Below, piece after piece: positions 22,701 through 38,000 of a stretch of 64,000 nucleotides of DNA (its first letter is position 1; each line of letters begins with the position of its first letter). A program made the position numbers and the translations under genes. The stretch spans positions 67,782,056-67,846,055 of the forward strand of contig CM049310.1 of the NCBI GenBank assembly GCA_026874595.1, in the 5' to 3' direction. Origin of the DNA: Sipunculus nudus (lineage: Eukaryota; Annelida; Sipuncula; Golfingiida; Sipunculidae). The notes under the pieces were generated by a model. It was given only the letters and a program-made list of their open reading frames with translations, ran no database searches and had not been told where the DNA came from.

Positions 22701-25700
22701 ACCTTTGATGTGGATGTTTAGAACAGAACCTTGAAAAAGATTGGAAGCCAGGTGATTTTGTAGGCACTCCAGAGAAACACTGCAGGGCATTTCATTTTAG
22801 AATTACAAATTGAAATGACACACCAAAACTTTCTGATACAGACAAGGGTAAAGATCTAATACAAATTCGAAAATGCTTTAATGATCTGTCCTTAATGATA
22901 GAAGTGTTTCTGCCATCTAATATGTCTCCAAACCTTTCAAAATCATATGATGTTTTCTTTTGTAAAAAAAAAAGAAAAAAAAAAGAATTCTAAACATTTG
23001 CTCACAATACTAGCATACTTCAGTGTAGGGGTGACAAACTTTTTAATGTACATAAACATTATACCCTAACAAGAGACCCAGTGGTCATGAAGCTCAGCTG
23101 ACTACAGGAAGACACTGACAAAAGGAATTTAATCTATGAACGTCAAACTTTGTAGGTGATATTCCAATTCAATTGAAGCATAGCTCGGATGATATGGGTA
23201 ACAGAGACCTAGTTTCAGGTTTCCAAATAATTTTTGTGTTGTGTGCACCTATGTCATTATTTACAAAGTGATGTTTGTGTTATTGGTACTTGTTCAAAAT
23301 GTTTAGTACTTGCATTGTTCATATACATGGTTCACATGCACTTGAAAAGGAATGGTCCAGCATTGAAACATTATACCTGGTGTATATCCCATTGCACAGG
23401 TTTGCGTTAGGGCTGTAGGCCTTGTTTCTATTTTTACTTACCTGTTTTGCAGTGATACTCACCCTGTCCGGCCATCTGTTTGCCTGGCTTTCCATCCCTC
23501 CATACACAAAATATTTGTTTCCTGATAATAACTTCAGGTTGGATTGACATATGGATTTCAAACTTGACTTATGTATGGGCCACATCTAAAGAAAGAAATT
23601 TTAAGATTTTGGGGTCATTAGGTCAAAGGTCAAAGTCACATGACCCACTTATTTAAAAAGATTAAAGCTTCTTTTTAAGCCAAGCTTTTCATCCCAAATC
23701 TTCTATCTTGTGCATATTGCTCAATCTTTTCACCCTAAACTTTCCATCTTTCACACATGGCTTACCTGCCCAGTGTGAAAGAAATCTGTAGTTTCCTGGT
23801 CCGTGGTCAACATCACATTTTTCAAAGATTGTTAAGATAATCTAAATGCTGTATGTCCAAGGATAGTTACTTCTCAAATTTTTGGTCACAAAGTCATTGG
23901 TCGGGTCACTTTAACCACATCTTGAAAAAAAGCTCATAAATATCTGTACAGTCAAATTCAGCTGAGCATCAAGACCCATGGGTCCCTAGTCGTTCAGTCT
24001 ATAACTGTCACTGTCTGTAAAAGTCACTGACCCGATTGCATTCATATTACATATATATGTATTATATAAGTGCCTATTAATCCCTCCAATATATTATTTA
24101 CAGATCAAAAGGTCAAAGTTCAAGCTTACAGGCCTCTGTCATTTATTAACAAGTCAATTAAAAGTTTTTTAGCCCAGCTGACTGAAAGTCATCTGAGCTA
24201 TAGCGATCACTCTTTGTCCGTCTTCCGTCTGTCTGTCCGTCTGTCTGTCCGTCTGTCCGTTAACCAGGCACAAATCGTAACCGCTGGACCAAGAACCTTG
24301 TAAGAGATTCTGAGAGGTCCATGAAAAATCTCCTTGGAAACCAGAAATTAGGTCTCTGTTACCCATATCCTTCGAGCTATGGGGCCCCAAAGTACCCCCC
24401 AGAAAAGTAAAAAATTTCATACAAAAACTTCAATATCTCATTAACTACTCGACTGATGGTCATGATTTTTGGCATACATATTGATCATGAGATGTTCCAT
24501 CAGTTCCTGCAGACTGGTGGCACCACCTGTATTGTTCAATTTTTTACGAAATTTTTTCTCTATTTTTGATACCTTTAAAAATGTGAACATCTGTTAACAA
24601 GGCACAAATCGAAAAGACTGGACCTAGAATCTTAATTCTTGACACACTGAGAGGTCCATGAGAAATCTCCTTGGAACCAGAAATTAGGTCTCTGTTACCC
24701 ATATCCTTCGAGCAATGGGCCCCAATGTACCCCCCCAGAGTAGTAAAAAATTTCATATAAAAACTTCAATATCTCAATAACTACATCACTGATGGTCATG
24801 ATTTTTGGCATACATATTGATCATGAGATGTTCCATCAGTTCCTGCAGACTGGTGGCGCCACCTATATTGTTTGATTTTTTTACGATTTCTTCCTCTATT
24901 TTTGAGACCTTTAAGGATGCTGTCATCTGTTAACGTCGCATAAATCGTAACGACTGCACCTAGAATTTTCATTCTCGACACACTGAGAGACCTATGAAAA
25001 GTCTCCATGGAAACCAGAAATTAGGTCTCTGTTACCCATATCCTTCGAGCTATGGGGCCCCAAAGTACCCCCCAGAGTAGTAAAAAATTTCATACAAAAA
25101 CTTCAATATCTCAATAACTACATCACTGATGGTCATGATTTTTGGCATATATATTGATTATGAGATGTTCCATCAGTTCCTGCAGACTGGTGGCGCCACC
25201 TGTATTGTTCGATTTTTCACGATTTTTTCCTCTATTTTTGAGACCTTTAAGGATGCTGTCATCTGTTTGCGTGGCACAAATCGTAACAACTGGACCTAGA
25301 ATCTTCATTCTCGACACACTGAGAGACCTATGGAAAGTCTCCTTGGAAACCAGAAATTAGGTCTCTGTTACCCATATTCTTTGAGCTATGGGGCCCCAAA
25401 GTACCCCCAAGAAAAGTAAAAAATTTCATACAAAAACTTCAATATCTCATTAACTACTTGACTGATGGTCATGATTTGTGGCATAACTGGTGGCACAACC
25501 TTTATTTGTTTAGGTTTTTTTTACGAATTTTTTCTCTATTTTTGAGACCTTTAAAGATATGAACATCTGTTAACAGGGCACAAATCATAAAAACTGGACC
25601 TAGAATCTTCATTCTTGACACACAGGGAGACCCATGAAAATTCTCCATGGAAACCTGAAATTAGGTGTCAGTACCCATATTCTTTAGGCTGTATGGCTCC

Positions 25701-28700
25701 AAAATACCCCCCAGAATAATGGAAAATTTGATACAAAAAGTGCAGTATCTCAATAACTACAACACTGATGGTCATGATTTTTGGCATACATATTGATCAT
25801 GAGCTGTTCCATCAGTTTCTGCAGACTGGGTGCGCCACCTCTATTTTTTTCAAATTTTTACGAATTTTTTTTCTCTTTTTTGAGACCTTTAAAGATGTGG
25901 TTATCTGTCAACAGGGTACAAATTGCAACAACTGGACCTAGAAACTTCATTCTTGTCATGCAAGGAGGCCCATGAAGAGTGCCTGTGGAAACTTGAAATT
26001 AGGTCTCTATTACCCATATCCTTCAAGCTATAGGACTCTGAAGTATCCCTCAGAATAATGGACAATTTGATACAAAAGCTGAAGTATCTGAACAACTAAT
26101 GTGGAGATCATCATGATTCTTTGCATGGATATTGACCATTAAGTGTTTTTATTAGTTTCTGCAGACTGGTGGAGCCACCTGTATTTTTGTATCCTCCAAA
26201 ACGAAGTTTTGCAGATACTATGTTTTTGACCGGGTTCCTCCGCCGCCGCCCCGTTTGTTTCCAGAGAGCTCCTCTGAGAAAAATGGACTGATTTTTTCCG
26301 AAACTTACACCAATTATCGAGTCACATGTAAACTAATGCCTAACCAATTTGTGTTGACCTCTGACCTTTCCCCTCTATCCAGCATCCATTTGTGCATCTG
26401 TTCCCACACATAAACCCTCATATCTCGGGAATCGATTGACCAATCAGGAAATAAAATTTATACAAATGTAGCCCTTGGATTGCTTTATAACATACACAAA
26501 AATGGTGGTGCCACCTGTAACCATGTTTGCAAAGTGTCCATCTGTTCATCTGCTTTCGGTTAAAATCACACATATCTCTGCAGTGAATTGACTAATTCAC
26601 CTAAAAATTCGGCATGCATATACATCCAGGATAGCTTTCTTGATTTTATGACAGATGGCGCCACCTACATTCACGTTCACGCTGATCACATCCAAGCTCA
26701 TATCTCAGGAACCATTTGACCAATTGGGCCAAAATTTTGCATGAGTATAGATCTCACATAGATCTTTATCATACACAAAACTGGTGGCGCCACCTGCAAC
26801 CATTTTTGCACAGTGTCTGTCTGTTTTCTGCTGTGGGATAATGTCACTCATATCTCGGCAGTGGTTTGATATATCTGCCTAAAATTTTGCAGTTTTATAC
26901 ATCCTGGATAGCTTTCTTGATTTTATGACAGGTGGCGCCACCTACATTCTAGTTTATGCTGCAGACATCTGAGCTCATATCTCGGGAACCGTTTGAACGA
27001 TTTGGCCAAAATTTTGCATGTGTATAGATCTCACATAGGTCTTTATCATACACAAAACTGGAGGGGCCACCTGCAACCATTTTTGCACAGCGTCTGTCTG
27101 TTTGTCTGCCGTCGGCTAAAATCACTCAAATACATGTAGTGGTTTGACTTTTCTGCCTAAAATTTTGCATATGTATACAACTTGGACAGCTTTCTGGATT
27201 TGTGGTAGGTGGCACAACCTACATACACATTTAGGCTGCAGACATCCATGCTAATATGCAACATACCTCTATCTTTTTTCCCCTTGCCACTCAATCCATG
27301 CCTCACTTCAACCGTTCCACTCTGATTTTGGCTGATACATGTAGTCACTTGTCGGCTACCCATATTCTAGTTTTTAAAGTTTACACATTTTTTCTCTATT
27401 TTTGTGATGTATAAATACAGACTAAATCTTGGCCTGTTGGTTAATCTGTTTGATGCTTCAGATGAATGGGTATATACTACCATTCTGATGATAAAATTTC
27501 CTTTAGCGAATCTCTTCCCAGTCAGCTGAGCGTCATGACCCATGGGTCACTTGTTCTAGTCTCAGTTCTCCATTGCTAATGAAGACATTTCAGTTAAATT
27601 TAATACACTGATGTTCAGTCACAATACCTAGCACTGCTATAAAAAGATTTTACCAAATTTTAATTTTAGGGCCAGTAATTAGACAAAATTTGTATAATAT
27701 ATACATATCACCTATTTTCTCCTGCAATCTCTCATCACCAATTTACTAAATCCTAATACCAGGGAGCTCTGTTGTCCTCAGACAAATTGTTAATTGTAAT
27801 GATGTTGTTATATTTCTGTTTAATTTTGCTTTCCTTTGTTTCAGTGATAACTTATGTGTTACCTGTGGAGCTACTGGAGGACTACATTTGATAGCGTCAT
27901 TGTATTTTAAGAGTGGCACGCCTGTCTTCGTGGAAGACCCCAGCTACTTTGCAGCTCTTACCCTTTTGCAACAAGACCTTAACATGAACCTGATACCAGG
28001 TAAACACTGACTGTGAGAAAAATGTTTTTATGAATCTTTAATTTAAGGCTCATTTTGTGTGATAAATTGTTCAACTACAACACCCTTACATAAGCCATCA
28101 TAGTATAATATAATATAAATATGCAGGGAATAACAACGTTAATTGATATGTGAAGCGCAGTCACATATTTTGAGGACAGGCTACCCCTACCAGCACAAAG
28201 TAGTATTCTCATCACCACTCATGATATATAACACAATACAAACATATCACGCTTACCAGCATGAGGCACCAACCATACAACAAACTTGCCAATATTATTT
28301 AACTCAAAGTAAATGCCTCAGAACACTTTTGCTTATACGCATACAACTTGGCAGTCTCATTTTTCTCCTTTTTAAGTAAATAAGGATTGTTAAAACTAAG
28401 CACACAACAGTACAAGTGCACCTGATAAGATTACTTTGTGAGGATGTCAGTGCTGCAGTGTATCCCTCTCCTCTTCTACTCCTCTCTATCTTCTGGATCC
28501 TCGGTGTAGATAACTGGTGGCCTCTCGAGGCTCCCTGCTTGGCTTGGTGGCATCACTTCTATTGGCTTATCCAAAATTTAATAGTCTAAAGAGACAACCG
28601 GTGCGGGGATCCCAGATCACCTCAACCCTGTATGTCTAATGACTAAAAAAACTAGTTCCTATTCCTAGAATATATGTACACGTATATATTTTCAAGATCA

Positions 28701-29054
28701 GACTTTGAGGCATAGGGCCTTTTGTTTGAACCCTAGTATAGCCTTCATGGTGTGACAATTGACTTAATTTGCTTAAATTAAATTCATATTCATTCTTACA
28801 CAAATACAGTAAAACCTCTGTGTCAAGCTCACTTGAAATTATTAAGGTTGGGTATTGGTCAGCCCGTTCAGGTACAACATGTATTCTGATACACTTAAAA
28901 CTATACCCAGTCCGTATTGACAACACGCTCATTTTCTTATGTGATTTTTTTTTCTGATTAAAACCTCTGTGGATAAAGTTTTATGTTTATATGTGTCTGA
29001 ACATAAATGATATATAATATCTATGATATATATATATATATAAATATTAACAAA

Positions 29055-29098
<44 letters not shown>

Positions 29099-32000
29099 TT
29101 ACACTTTGACTACAGACTAACATGACTATACCATTAGTAATTATGTGTATTTATATATATATATATATTAACATGCATAAGAACATCCTATAGATATATG
29201 GTAGAGTGGTACAAAACTTGTACGCGACATTTTCATATTTTGCTCCATTTATAAGCATTTATATTTTTAAAACTAAAACTTCCAATATGTTAAACATAAC
29301 AAAAATAAAGTAACTTTTCAAAACACTTTCATGAGTTTATTTAAACAAAATCTTTATTTTCAATTAGTTCCTCTCATGCACCATAAAAAAAAAACAGATA
29401 TATATATGTATAATACTATATGAACTATAATGTTATATCTCTTTTTAAGTATATTATCCTGTCTTCCTTAAATATTGGATGAAATCTCTCTTTCCATGCT
29501 TTACAAGTAACATAATTCCTGTCTCTTGTTTTTCAGTAACAGCCAGTTTTATTTTTAAATTTAGGCATTCTGCATATATAAAATAATTCCCTAACAGACC
29601 TGAGTGAAACAGACAGAGGGTTGTTTTCTTAAAGGAGTCTAATCACCTATCTGACCTTTATAAACTAAAGGTAATCCTTTGGAGCTTCTATAAAATTTGG
29701 CCAGAAAACATGGATATCACCACACACAGGCTGCTTGTTTTGTGTATATCAATGTGTTTATAATATGGGGCCCACCAAAATAATCCAAACAGATTTGAAC
29801 AAGGGCATCTGGTGGCAAGTAAGATGAGCCTGAGCTTTTACAAATGGAATTTTGCAACAAGTGACCTTTCTACCTCCGCATATATGCAACCTGCCACCTT
29901 AGGCTATGTTTTCCCGTTTGGCAAGCCAACATTACAATAAAACAAATCTGTTCCAAAATGTCCTCATTTAAGGCCCATCAACACAATCATAAACATTAAT
30001 GGAACTGTATGGGAAACCCAAAGCTGACACAATAATCCAGTGTGGAAAACTTCGACAATTAAAAATTATCACTATATTGATATTGTATTGAACTGTAAGT
30101 CTAGCACCAAAATGCCTACGAGTGTGGAATTTTTTTCTCAAGTTATTTGTTTGAAGCATCTATATGCATTGAATTAAGCAAGTCTTTATCAATGAAATCC
30201 TATTTTTGAGAGGGTTTCAAGCCCAAATCTTGTAACAAAGTAATTGAATCTGCCAAAATAGAGTTTTGCAGGTACTATGTTTCACTTGGGTTCTGCTGGG
30301 GTAGGTATTATAATTCTTTTCCAAGTGTTTCCCACTTTGTTTTGCAGTTTCTTTGGACAGCGATGGGATTGATGTGGAACTTCTTGAGAAATTGTTGGTT
30401 AGACACAATGTAAAGGAGAATCCCATGAAGAATCCAGTGTACTCAGCCATGATCTACACAGTCCCTGTCTACCATAACCCAACAGGCATAGTGTACTCAC
30501 CTGGTAAGTACAAACACCATAGCCCAACAGGCATAGTGTACTCACCTAGTAAGTACAAACACCATAACCCAACAGGCATCATATACTCACCTAGTAAGTA
30601 CAAACACCATAACCCACAGGCATATAGTGTACTCACCTAGTAAGTACAAACACCATAACCCAACGGGCATAGTGTACTCACCTAGTAAGTACAAACACCA
30701 TAATCCAGTAGGCATAGTGTACTCACCTAGTAAGTACAAACACCATAACCCAACAGGCATCATGTACTCACCTAGTAAGTACAAACACCATAACCCACAG
30801 GCATATAGTGAACTCACCTAGTAAGTACAAACACCATAATCCAGTAGGCATAGTGTACTACCTTGGTAAGTACAAACACCATAACCTACAGGTGTAGTGT
30901 ACTCACCTAGTAAGTAGAAACACCATGCCCAACAGGCATAGTGTACTGACCTAGTAAGTACAAACACCATAATCCAACAGGCATAGTGTACTGACCTAGT
31001 AAGTACAAACACCATAACCCAACAGGAATAGTGTACTCCCCTGGTAAGTACAAACACCATAACCCAACAGGCGTAGTGTACTCTCCTAGTAAGTACAAAC
31101 ACCATAATCCAACAGGCATCATGTACTCACCTAGTAAGTACAAACACCATAACCCAACAGGCATAGTGTACTCCCCTAGTAAGTAAAAGCACCATAACCA
31201 AACAGGCAAAGTGTACTCAACTAGTAAGTTCAAACACCATAACCCACAGGCATATAGTGTACTCACCTAGTAAGTACAAACACCATAATCCAACAGGCAT
31301 CATGTACTCACCTAGTAAGTACAAACACCATAATCCAACAGGCATAGTGTACTCACCTAGTAAGTACAAACACCATAACCCAGTAGGCATAGTGTACTAC
31401 CTTTGTAAGTACAAACACCTGACCTACAGGCATAGTGTACTCACCTAGTAAGTACAAACACCATAACCCAACAGGAATAGTGTACTCCCCTGGTAAGTAC
31501 AAACACCATAACCCAACAGGCATAATGTACCCACTTGTAAATATCAACACCATAACCCAACAGGCATAGTGTACTGACCTAGTAAGTACAAACACCATAA
31601 CCCAACAGGAATAGTGTACTCCCCTGGTAAGTACAAACACCATAACCCAACAGGCGTAGTGTACTCTCCTAGTAAGTACAAACACCATAATCCAACAGGC
31701 ATCATGTACTCACCTAGTAAGTACAAACACCATAACCCAACAGGCATAGTGTACTCCCCTAGTAAGTAAAAGCACCATAACCAAACAGGCAAAGTGTACT
31801 CAACTAGTAAGTTCAAACACCATAACCCACAGGCATATAGTGTACTCACCTAGTAAGTACAAACACCATAATCCAGTAGGCATAGTGTACTACCTTTGTA
31901 AGTACAAACACCTGACCTACAGGCATCATGTACTCACCTAGTAAGTACAAACACCATAACCCAGTAGGCATAGTGTACTACCTTTGTAAGTACAAACACC

Positions 32001-35000
32001 TGACCTACAGGCATAGTGTACTCACCTAGTAAGTACAAACACCATAACCCAACAGGAATAGTGTACTCCCCTGGTAAGTACAAACACCATAACCCAACAG
32101 GCATAATGTACCCACTTGTAAATATCAACACCATAACCCAACAGGCATAGTGTACTGACCTAGTAAGTACAAACACCATAACCCAACAGGAATAGTGTAC
32201 TCCCCTGGTAAGTACAAACACCATAACCCAACAGGCGTAGTGTACTCTCCTAGTAAGTACAAACACCATAATCCAACAGGCATCATGTACTCACCTAGTA
32301 AGTACAAACACCATAACCCAACAGGCATAGTGTACTCCCCTAGTAAGTAAAAGCACCATAACCAAACAGGCAAAGTGTACTCAACTAGTAAGTTCAAACA
32401 CCATAACCCACAGGCATATAGTGTACTCACCTAGTAAGTACAAACACCATAATCCAGTAGGCATAGTGTACTACCTTTGTAAGTACAAACACCTGACCTA
32501 CAGGCATCATGTACTCACCTAGTAAGTACAAACACCATAACCCAGTAGGCATAGTGTACTACCTTTGTAAGTACAAACACCTGACCTACAGGCATAGTGT
32601 ACTCACCTAGTAAGTACAAACACCATAACCCAACAGGAATAGTGTACTCCCCTGGTAAGTACAAACACCATAACCCAACAGGCATAATGTACCCACTTGT
32701 AAATATCAACACCATAACCCAACAGGCATAGTGTACTGACCTTGTAAGTACAAACACCATAACCTACAGGCGTAGTGTACTCACCTAGTGAGTACAAACA
32801 CCATAACCAAACAGGCAAAGTGTACTCACATAGTAATTACAATCACCATAACCCAACAGGCATAGTGTACCCACTTTTAAATATCAACACCATAACCCAA
32901 CAGGCAAAGTGTACTCACCTAGTAAGTACAAACACCATAACCCAACAGGCATCATATACTCACCTAGTAAGTACAAACACCATAACCCACAGGCATATAG
33001 TGTACTCACCTAGTAAGTACAAACACCATAACCCAACGGGCATAGTGTACTCACCTAGTAAGTACAAACACCATAATCCAGTAGGCATAGTGTACTCACC
33101 TAGTAAGTACAAACACCATAACCCAACAGGCATCATGTACTCACCTAGTAAGTACAAACACCATAACCCACAGGCATATAGTGAACTCACCTAGTAAGTA
33201 CAAACACCATAATCCAGTAGGCATAGTGTACTACCTTGGTAAGTACAAACACCATAACCTACAGGTGTAGTGTACTCACCTAGTAAGTAGAAACACCATG
33301 CCCAACAGGCATAGTGTACTGACCTAGTAAGTACAAACACCATAATCCAACAGGCATAGTGTACTGACCTAGTAAGTACAAACACCATAACCCAACAGGA
33401 ATAGTGTACTCCCCTGGTAAGTACAAACACCATAACCCAACAGGCGTAGTGTACTCTCCTAGTAAGTACAAACACCATAATCCAACAGGCATCATGTACT
33501 CACCTAGTAAGTACAAACACCATAACCCAACAGGCATAGTGTACTCCCCTAGTAAGTAAAAGCACCATAACCAAACAGGCAAAGTGTACTCAACTAGTAA
33601 GTTCAAACACCATAACCCACAGGCATATAGTGTACTCACCTAGTAAGTACAAACACCATAATCCAACAGGCATCATGTACTCACCTAGTAAGTACAAACA
33701 CCATAATCCAACAGGCATAGTGTACTCACCTAGTAAGTACAAACACCATAACCCAGTAGGCATAGTGTACTACCTTTGTAAGTACAAACACCTGACCTAC
33801 AGGCATAGTGTACTCACCTAGTAAGTACAAACACCATAACCCAACAGGAATAGTGTACTCCCCTGGTAAGTACAAACACCATAACCCAACAGGCATAATG
33901 TACCCACTTGTAAATATCAACACCATAACCCAACAGGCATAGTGTACTGACCTAGTAAGTACAAACACCATAACCCAACAGGAATAGTGTACTCCCCTGG
34001 TAAGTACAAACACCATAACCCAACAGGCGTAGTGTACTCTCCTAGTAAGTACAAACACCATAATCCAACAGGCATCATGTACTCACCTAGTAAGTACAAA
34101 CACCATAACCCAACAGGCATAGTGTACTCCCCTAGTAAGTAAAAGCACCATAACCAAACAGGCAAAGTGTACTCAACTAGTAAGTTCAAACACCATAACC
34201 CACAGGCATATAGTGTACTCACCTAGTAAGTACAAACACCATAATCCAGTAGGCATAGTGTACTACCTTTGTAAGTACAAACACCTGACCTACAGGCATC
34301 ATGTACTCACCTAGTAAGTACAAACACCATAACCCAGTAGGCATAGTGTACTACCTTTGTAAGTACAAACACCTGACCTACAGGCATAGTGTACTCACCT
34401 AGTAAGTACAAACACCATAACCCAACAGGAATAGTGTACTCCCCTGGTAAGTACAAACACCATAACCCAACAGGCATAATGTACCCACTTGTAAATATCA
34501 ACACCATAACCCAACAGGCATAGTGTACTGACCTAGTAAGTACAAACACCATAACCCAACAGGAATAGTGTACTCCCCTGGTAAGTACAAACACCATAAC
34601 CCAACAGGCGTAGTGTACTCTCCTAGTAAGTACAAACACCATAATCCAACAGGCATCATGTACTCACCTAGTAAGTACAAACACCATAACCCAACAGGCA
34701 TAGTGTACTCCCCTAGTAAGTAAAAGCACCATAACCAAACAGGCAAAGTGTACTCAACTAGTAAGTTCAAACACCATAACCCACAGGCATATAGTGTACT
34801 CACCTAGTAAGTACAAACACCATAATCCAGTAGGCATAGTGTACTACCTTTGTAAGTACAAACACCTGACCTACAGGCATCATGTACTCACCTAGTAAGT
34901 ACAAACACCATAACCCAGTAGGCATAGTGTACTACCTTTGTAAGTACAAACACCTGACCTACAGGCATAGTGTACTCACCTAGTAAGTACAAACACCATA

Positions 35001-38000
35001 ACCCAACAGGAATAGTGTACTCCCCTGGTAAGTACAAACACCATAACCCAACAGGCATAATGTACCCACTTGTAAATATCAACACCATAACCCAACAGGC
35101 ATAGTGTACTGACCTTGTAAGTACAAACACCATAACCTACAGGCGTAGTGTACTCACCTAGTGAGTACAAACACCATAACCAAACAGGCAAAGTGTACTC
35201 ACATAGTAATTACAATCACCATAACCCAACAGGCATAGTGTACCCACTTTTAAATATCAACACCATAACCCAACAGGCAAAGTGTACTCACCTAGTAAGT
35301 ACAAACACCATAACCCAACAGGCATTGTGTACCCACTTGTAAATATCAACACCATAACCAAACAGGCATAGTGTACTGACCTAGTAAGTATAAACACCAT
35401 AACCCAACAGGCATAGTGTACCCACTTGTAAATATAAACACCATAACCCAACAGGCATAGTGTACCCACTTGTAAATATAAACACCATAACCCAACAGGC
35501 ATAGTGTACTCACCTAGTAAGTACAAACACCATAACCCAACAGGCATAGTGTACTCACCTAGTAAGTACAAACACCATAACCCAACAGGCATAGTGTACC
35601 CACTTGTAAAGATAAACACCATAACTCAACAGGCATAGTGTACTCCCCTAGTAAGTACAAACACCATAACCCAGTAGGCATAGTGTACTGACCTAGTAAG
35701 TACAAACACCATAACTCAACAGGCATAGTGTACTCCCCTAGTAAGTACAAACACCATAACCCAGTAGGCATAGTGTACTACCTTGGTAAGTACAAACACC
35801 ATAACCTACAGGTGTAGTGTACTCACCTAGTAAGTACAAACACCATAACCCAACAGGCATAGTGTACCCACTTGTAAATATAAACACCATAACTCAACAG
35901 GCATAGTGTACTCCCCTAGTAAGTACAAACACCATAGCCCAACAGGCATAGTGTACCCACTTGTAAATATAAACACCATAACCAAACAGGCAAAGTGTAC
36001 TCACCTAGTAAGTACAAACACCATAACCCAACAGGCATAGTGTACCCACTTGTAAATATAAACACCATAACCCAACAGGCATAGTGTACCCACTTGTAAA
36101 TATAAACACCATAACCCAACAGGCATAGTGTACTCACCTAGTAAGTACAAACACCATAACCCAGTAGGCATAGTGTACTGACCTAGTAAGTACAAACACC
36201 ATAACCCAACAGGCATAGTGTACTCACCTAGTAAGTACAAACACCATAATCCAGTAGGCATAGTGTACTCACCTAGTAAGTACAAACACCATAACCCAAC
36301 AGGCATAGTGTACCCACTTGTAAATATCAACACCATAACCCAACAGGCATAGTGTACCCACTTGTAAATATCAACACCATAACCCAACAGGCATAGTGTA
36401 CCCACTTGTAAATATTAACACCATAACCCAACAAGCATAGGGTACTCCCCTAGTAAGTACAAAAACCATAACCCAACAGGGATACTGATAAATTATATAA
36501 TCAGCAATTTGAAGAATATATCTTGCAATTAATATAATGTTTCAAACTGCTGACCCAGTAATTATTCACTTTATGGCATGTTTATGGTTTATTAATCAAA
36601 AGTGCATTTTCTTTAGACCGATGCCAACGTCTTGTTGAACTGGCACAGGAACACAACCTGCTGGTTTTGAGTGATGATGTGTATACACAGCTTCATTACA
36701 ACCAGAGTAAACCCATCCCCAAGAAGCTGATTGCTTATGATAAAAGGTAACAAATGTTTTAGGTATGAATTCCTATTGATAATATAATATTCCTTTAAAT
36801 AAATCATTATTCGTCATTTAAAACAGTGACACATTTTATTGGTTGTTAAACTTTATTACATGTATTACCACTATAAAAAATTGTTTAACCATTTAAAACA
36901 GTGACACATTTTACTGGTTGTTAAACTTCATTACATGTATTACAACTATTAAAAATTGTTTAACCATTTAAAACAGTGACACATTTTACTGGTTGTTAAA
37001 CTTCATTACATGTATTACCACTATTAAAAATTGTTTTACCATTCAAAATAGTGACACATTTTATTGGTTGTTAAACTTCATTACATGTATTACCACTATA
37101 AAAAATTGTTTAACCATTTAAAACAGTGACACATTTTACTGGTTGTTAAACTTCATTACATGTATTACCACTATTAAAAATTGTTTAACCATTTAAAACA
37201 GTGACACATTTTACTGGTTGTTAAACTTCATTACATGTATTACCACAATTAAAAATTGTTTAACCATTTAAAACAGTGACACATTTTATTGGTTGTTAAA
37301 CTTCATAACATGTATTACCACTATAAAAAATTGTTTAACCATTTAAAACAGTGACACATTTTACTGGTTGTTAAACTTCATTACATGTATTACCACTATA
37401 AAAAATTGTTTAACCATTTAAAACAGTGACACATTTTATTGGTTGTTAAACTTCATTACATGTATTACCACTATAAAAAATTGTTTAACCATTTAAAACA
37501 GTGACACATTTTATTGGTTGTTAAACTTCATTACATGTATTACCACTATAAAAAATTGTTTAACCATTTAAAACAGTGACACATTTTATTGGTTGTTAAA
37601 CTTCATTACATGTATTACCACTATTAAAAATTGTTTAACCATTTAAAACAGTGACACATTTTATTGGTTGTTAAACTTCATTACATGTATTACCACTATT
37701 AAAAATTGTTTAACCATTTAAAACAGTGACACATTTTATTGGTTGTTAAACTTCATTACATGTATTACCACTATTAAAAATTGTTTAACCATTTAAAACA
37801 GTGACACATTTTATTGGTTGTTTAACTTCATTACATGTTTTACAACTATTAAAAATTGTTTAACTATTTAAAACAGTGACACATTTTATTGGTTGTTAAA
37901 CTTCATTACATGTATTACCACTATAAAAAATTGTTTAACCATTTAAAACAGTGACACATTTTATTGGTTGTTAAACTTCATTACATGTATTACCACTATT

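Noticed and set aside
27157-27363. Minus-strand frame of 68 codons
   Set aside because: Falls wholly inside the Helitron-like copy A2 and has no Rep or helicase motif.
30587-36405. Long open frames on the minus strand (70-134 codons) repeating a GLWCLYLLGEYTMPV-like 15-residue pattern
   Set aside because: They are the antisense of the 45-bp minisatellite, open only because the unit length is a multiple of three and lacks stops in some frames. The repeat is explained by duplication of the exon 4 junction on the plus strand.
30471-36482. Regular repeats that could be taken for a CRISPR array
   Set aside because: Units are head to tail with no unique spacers, lie in an animal intron and derive from an exon boundary.
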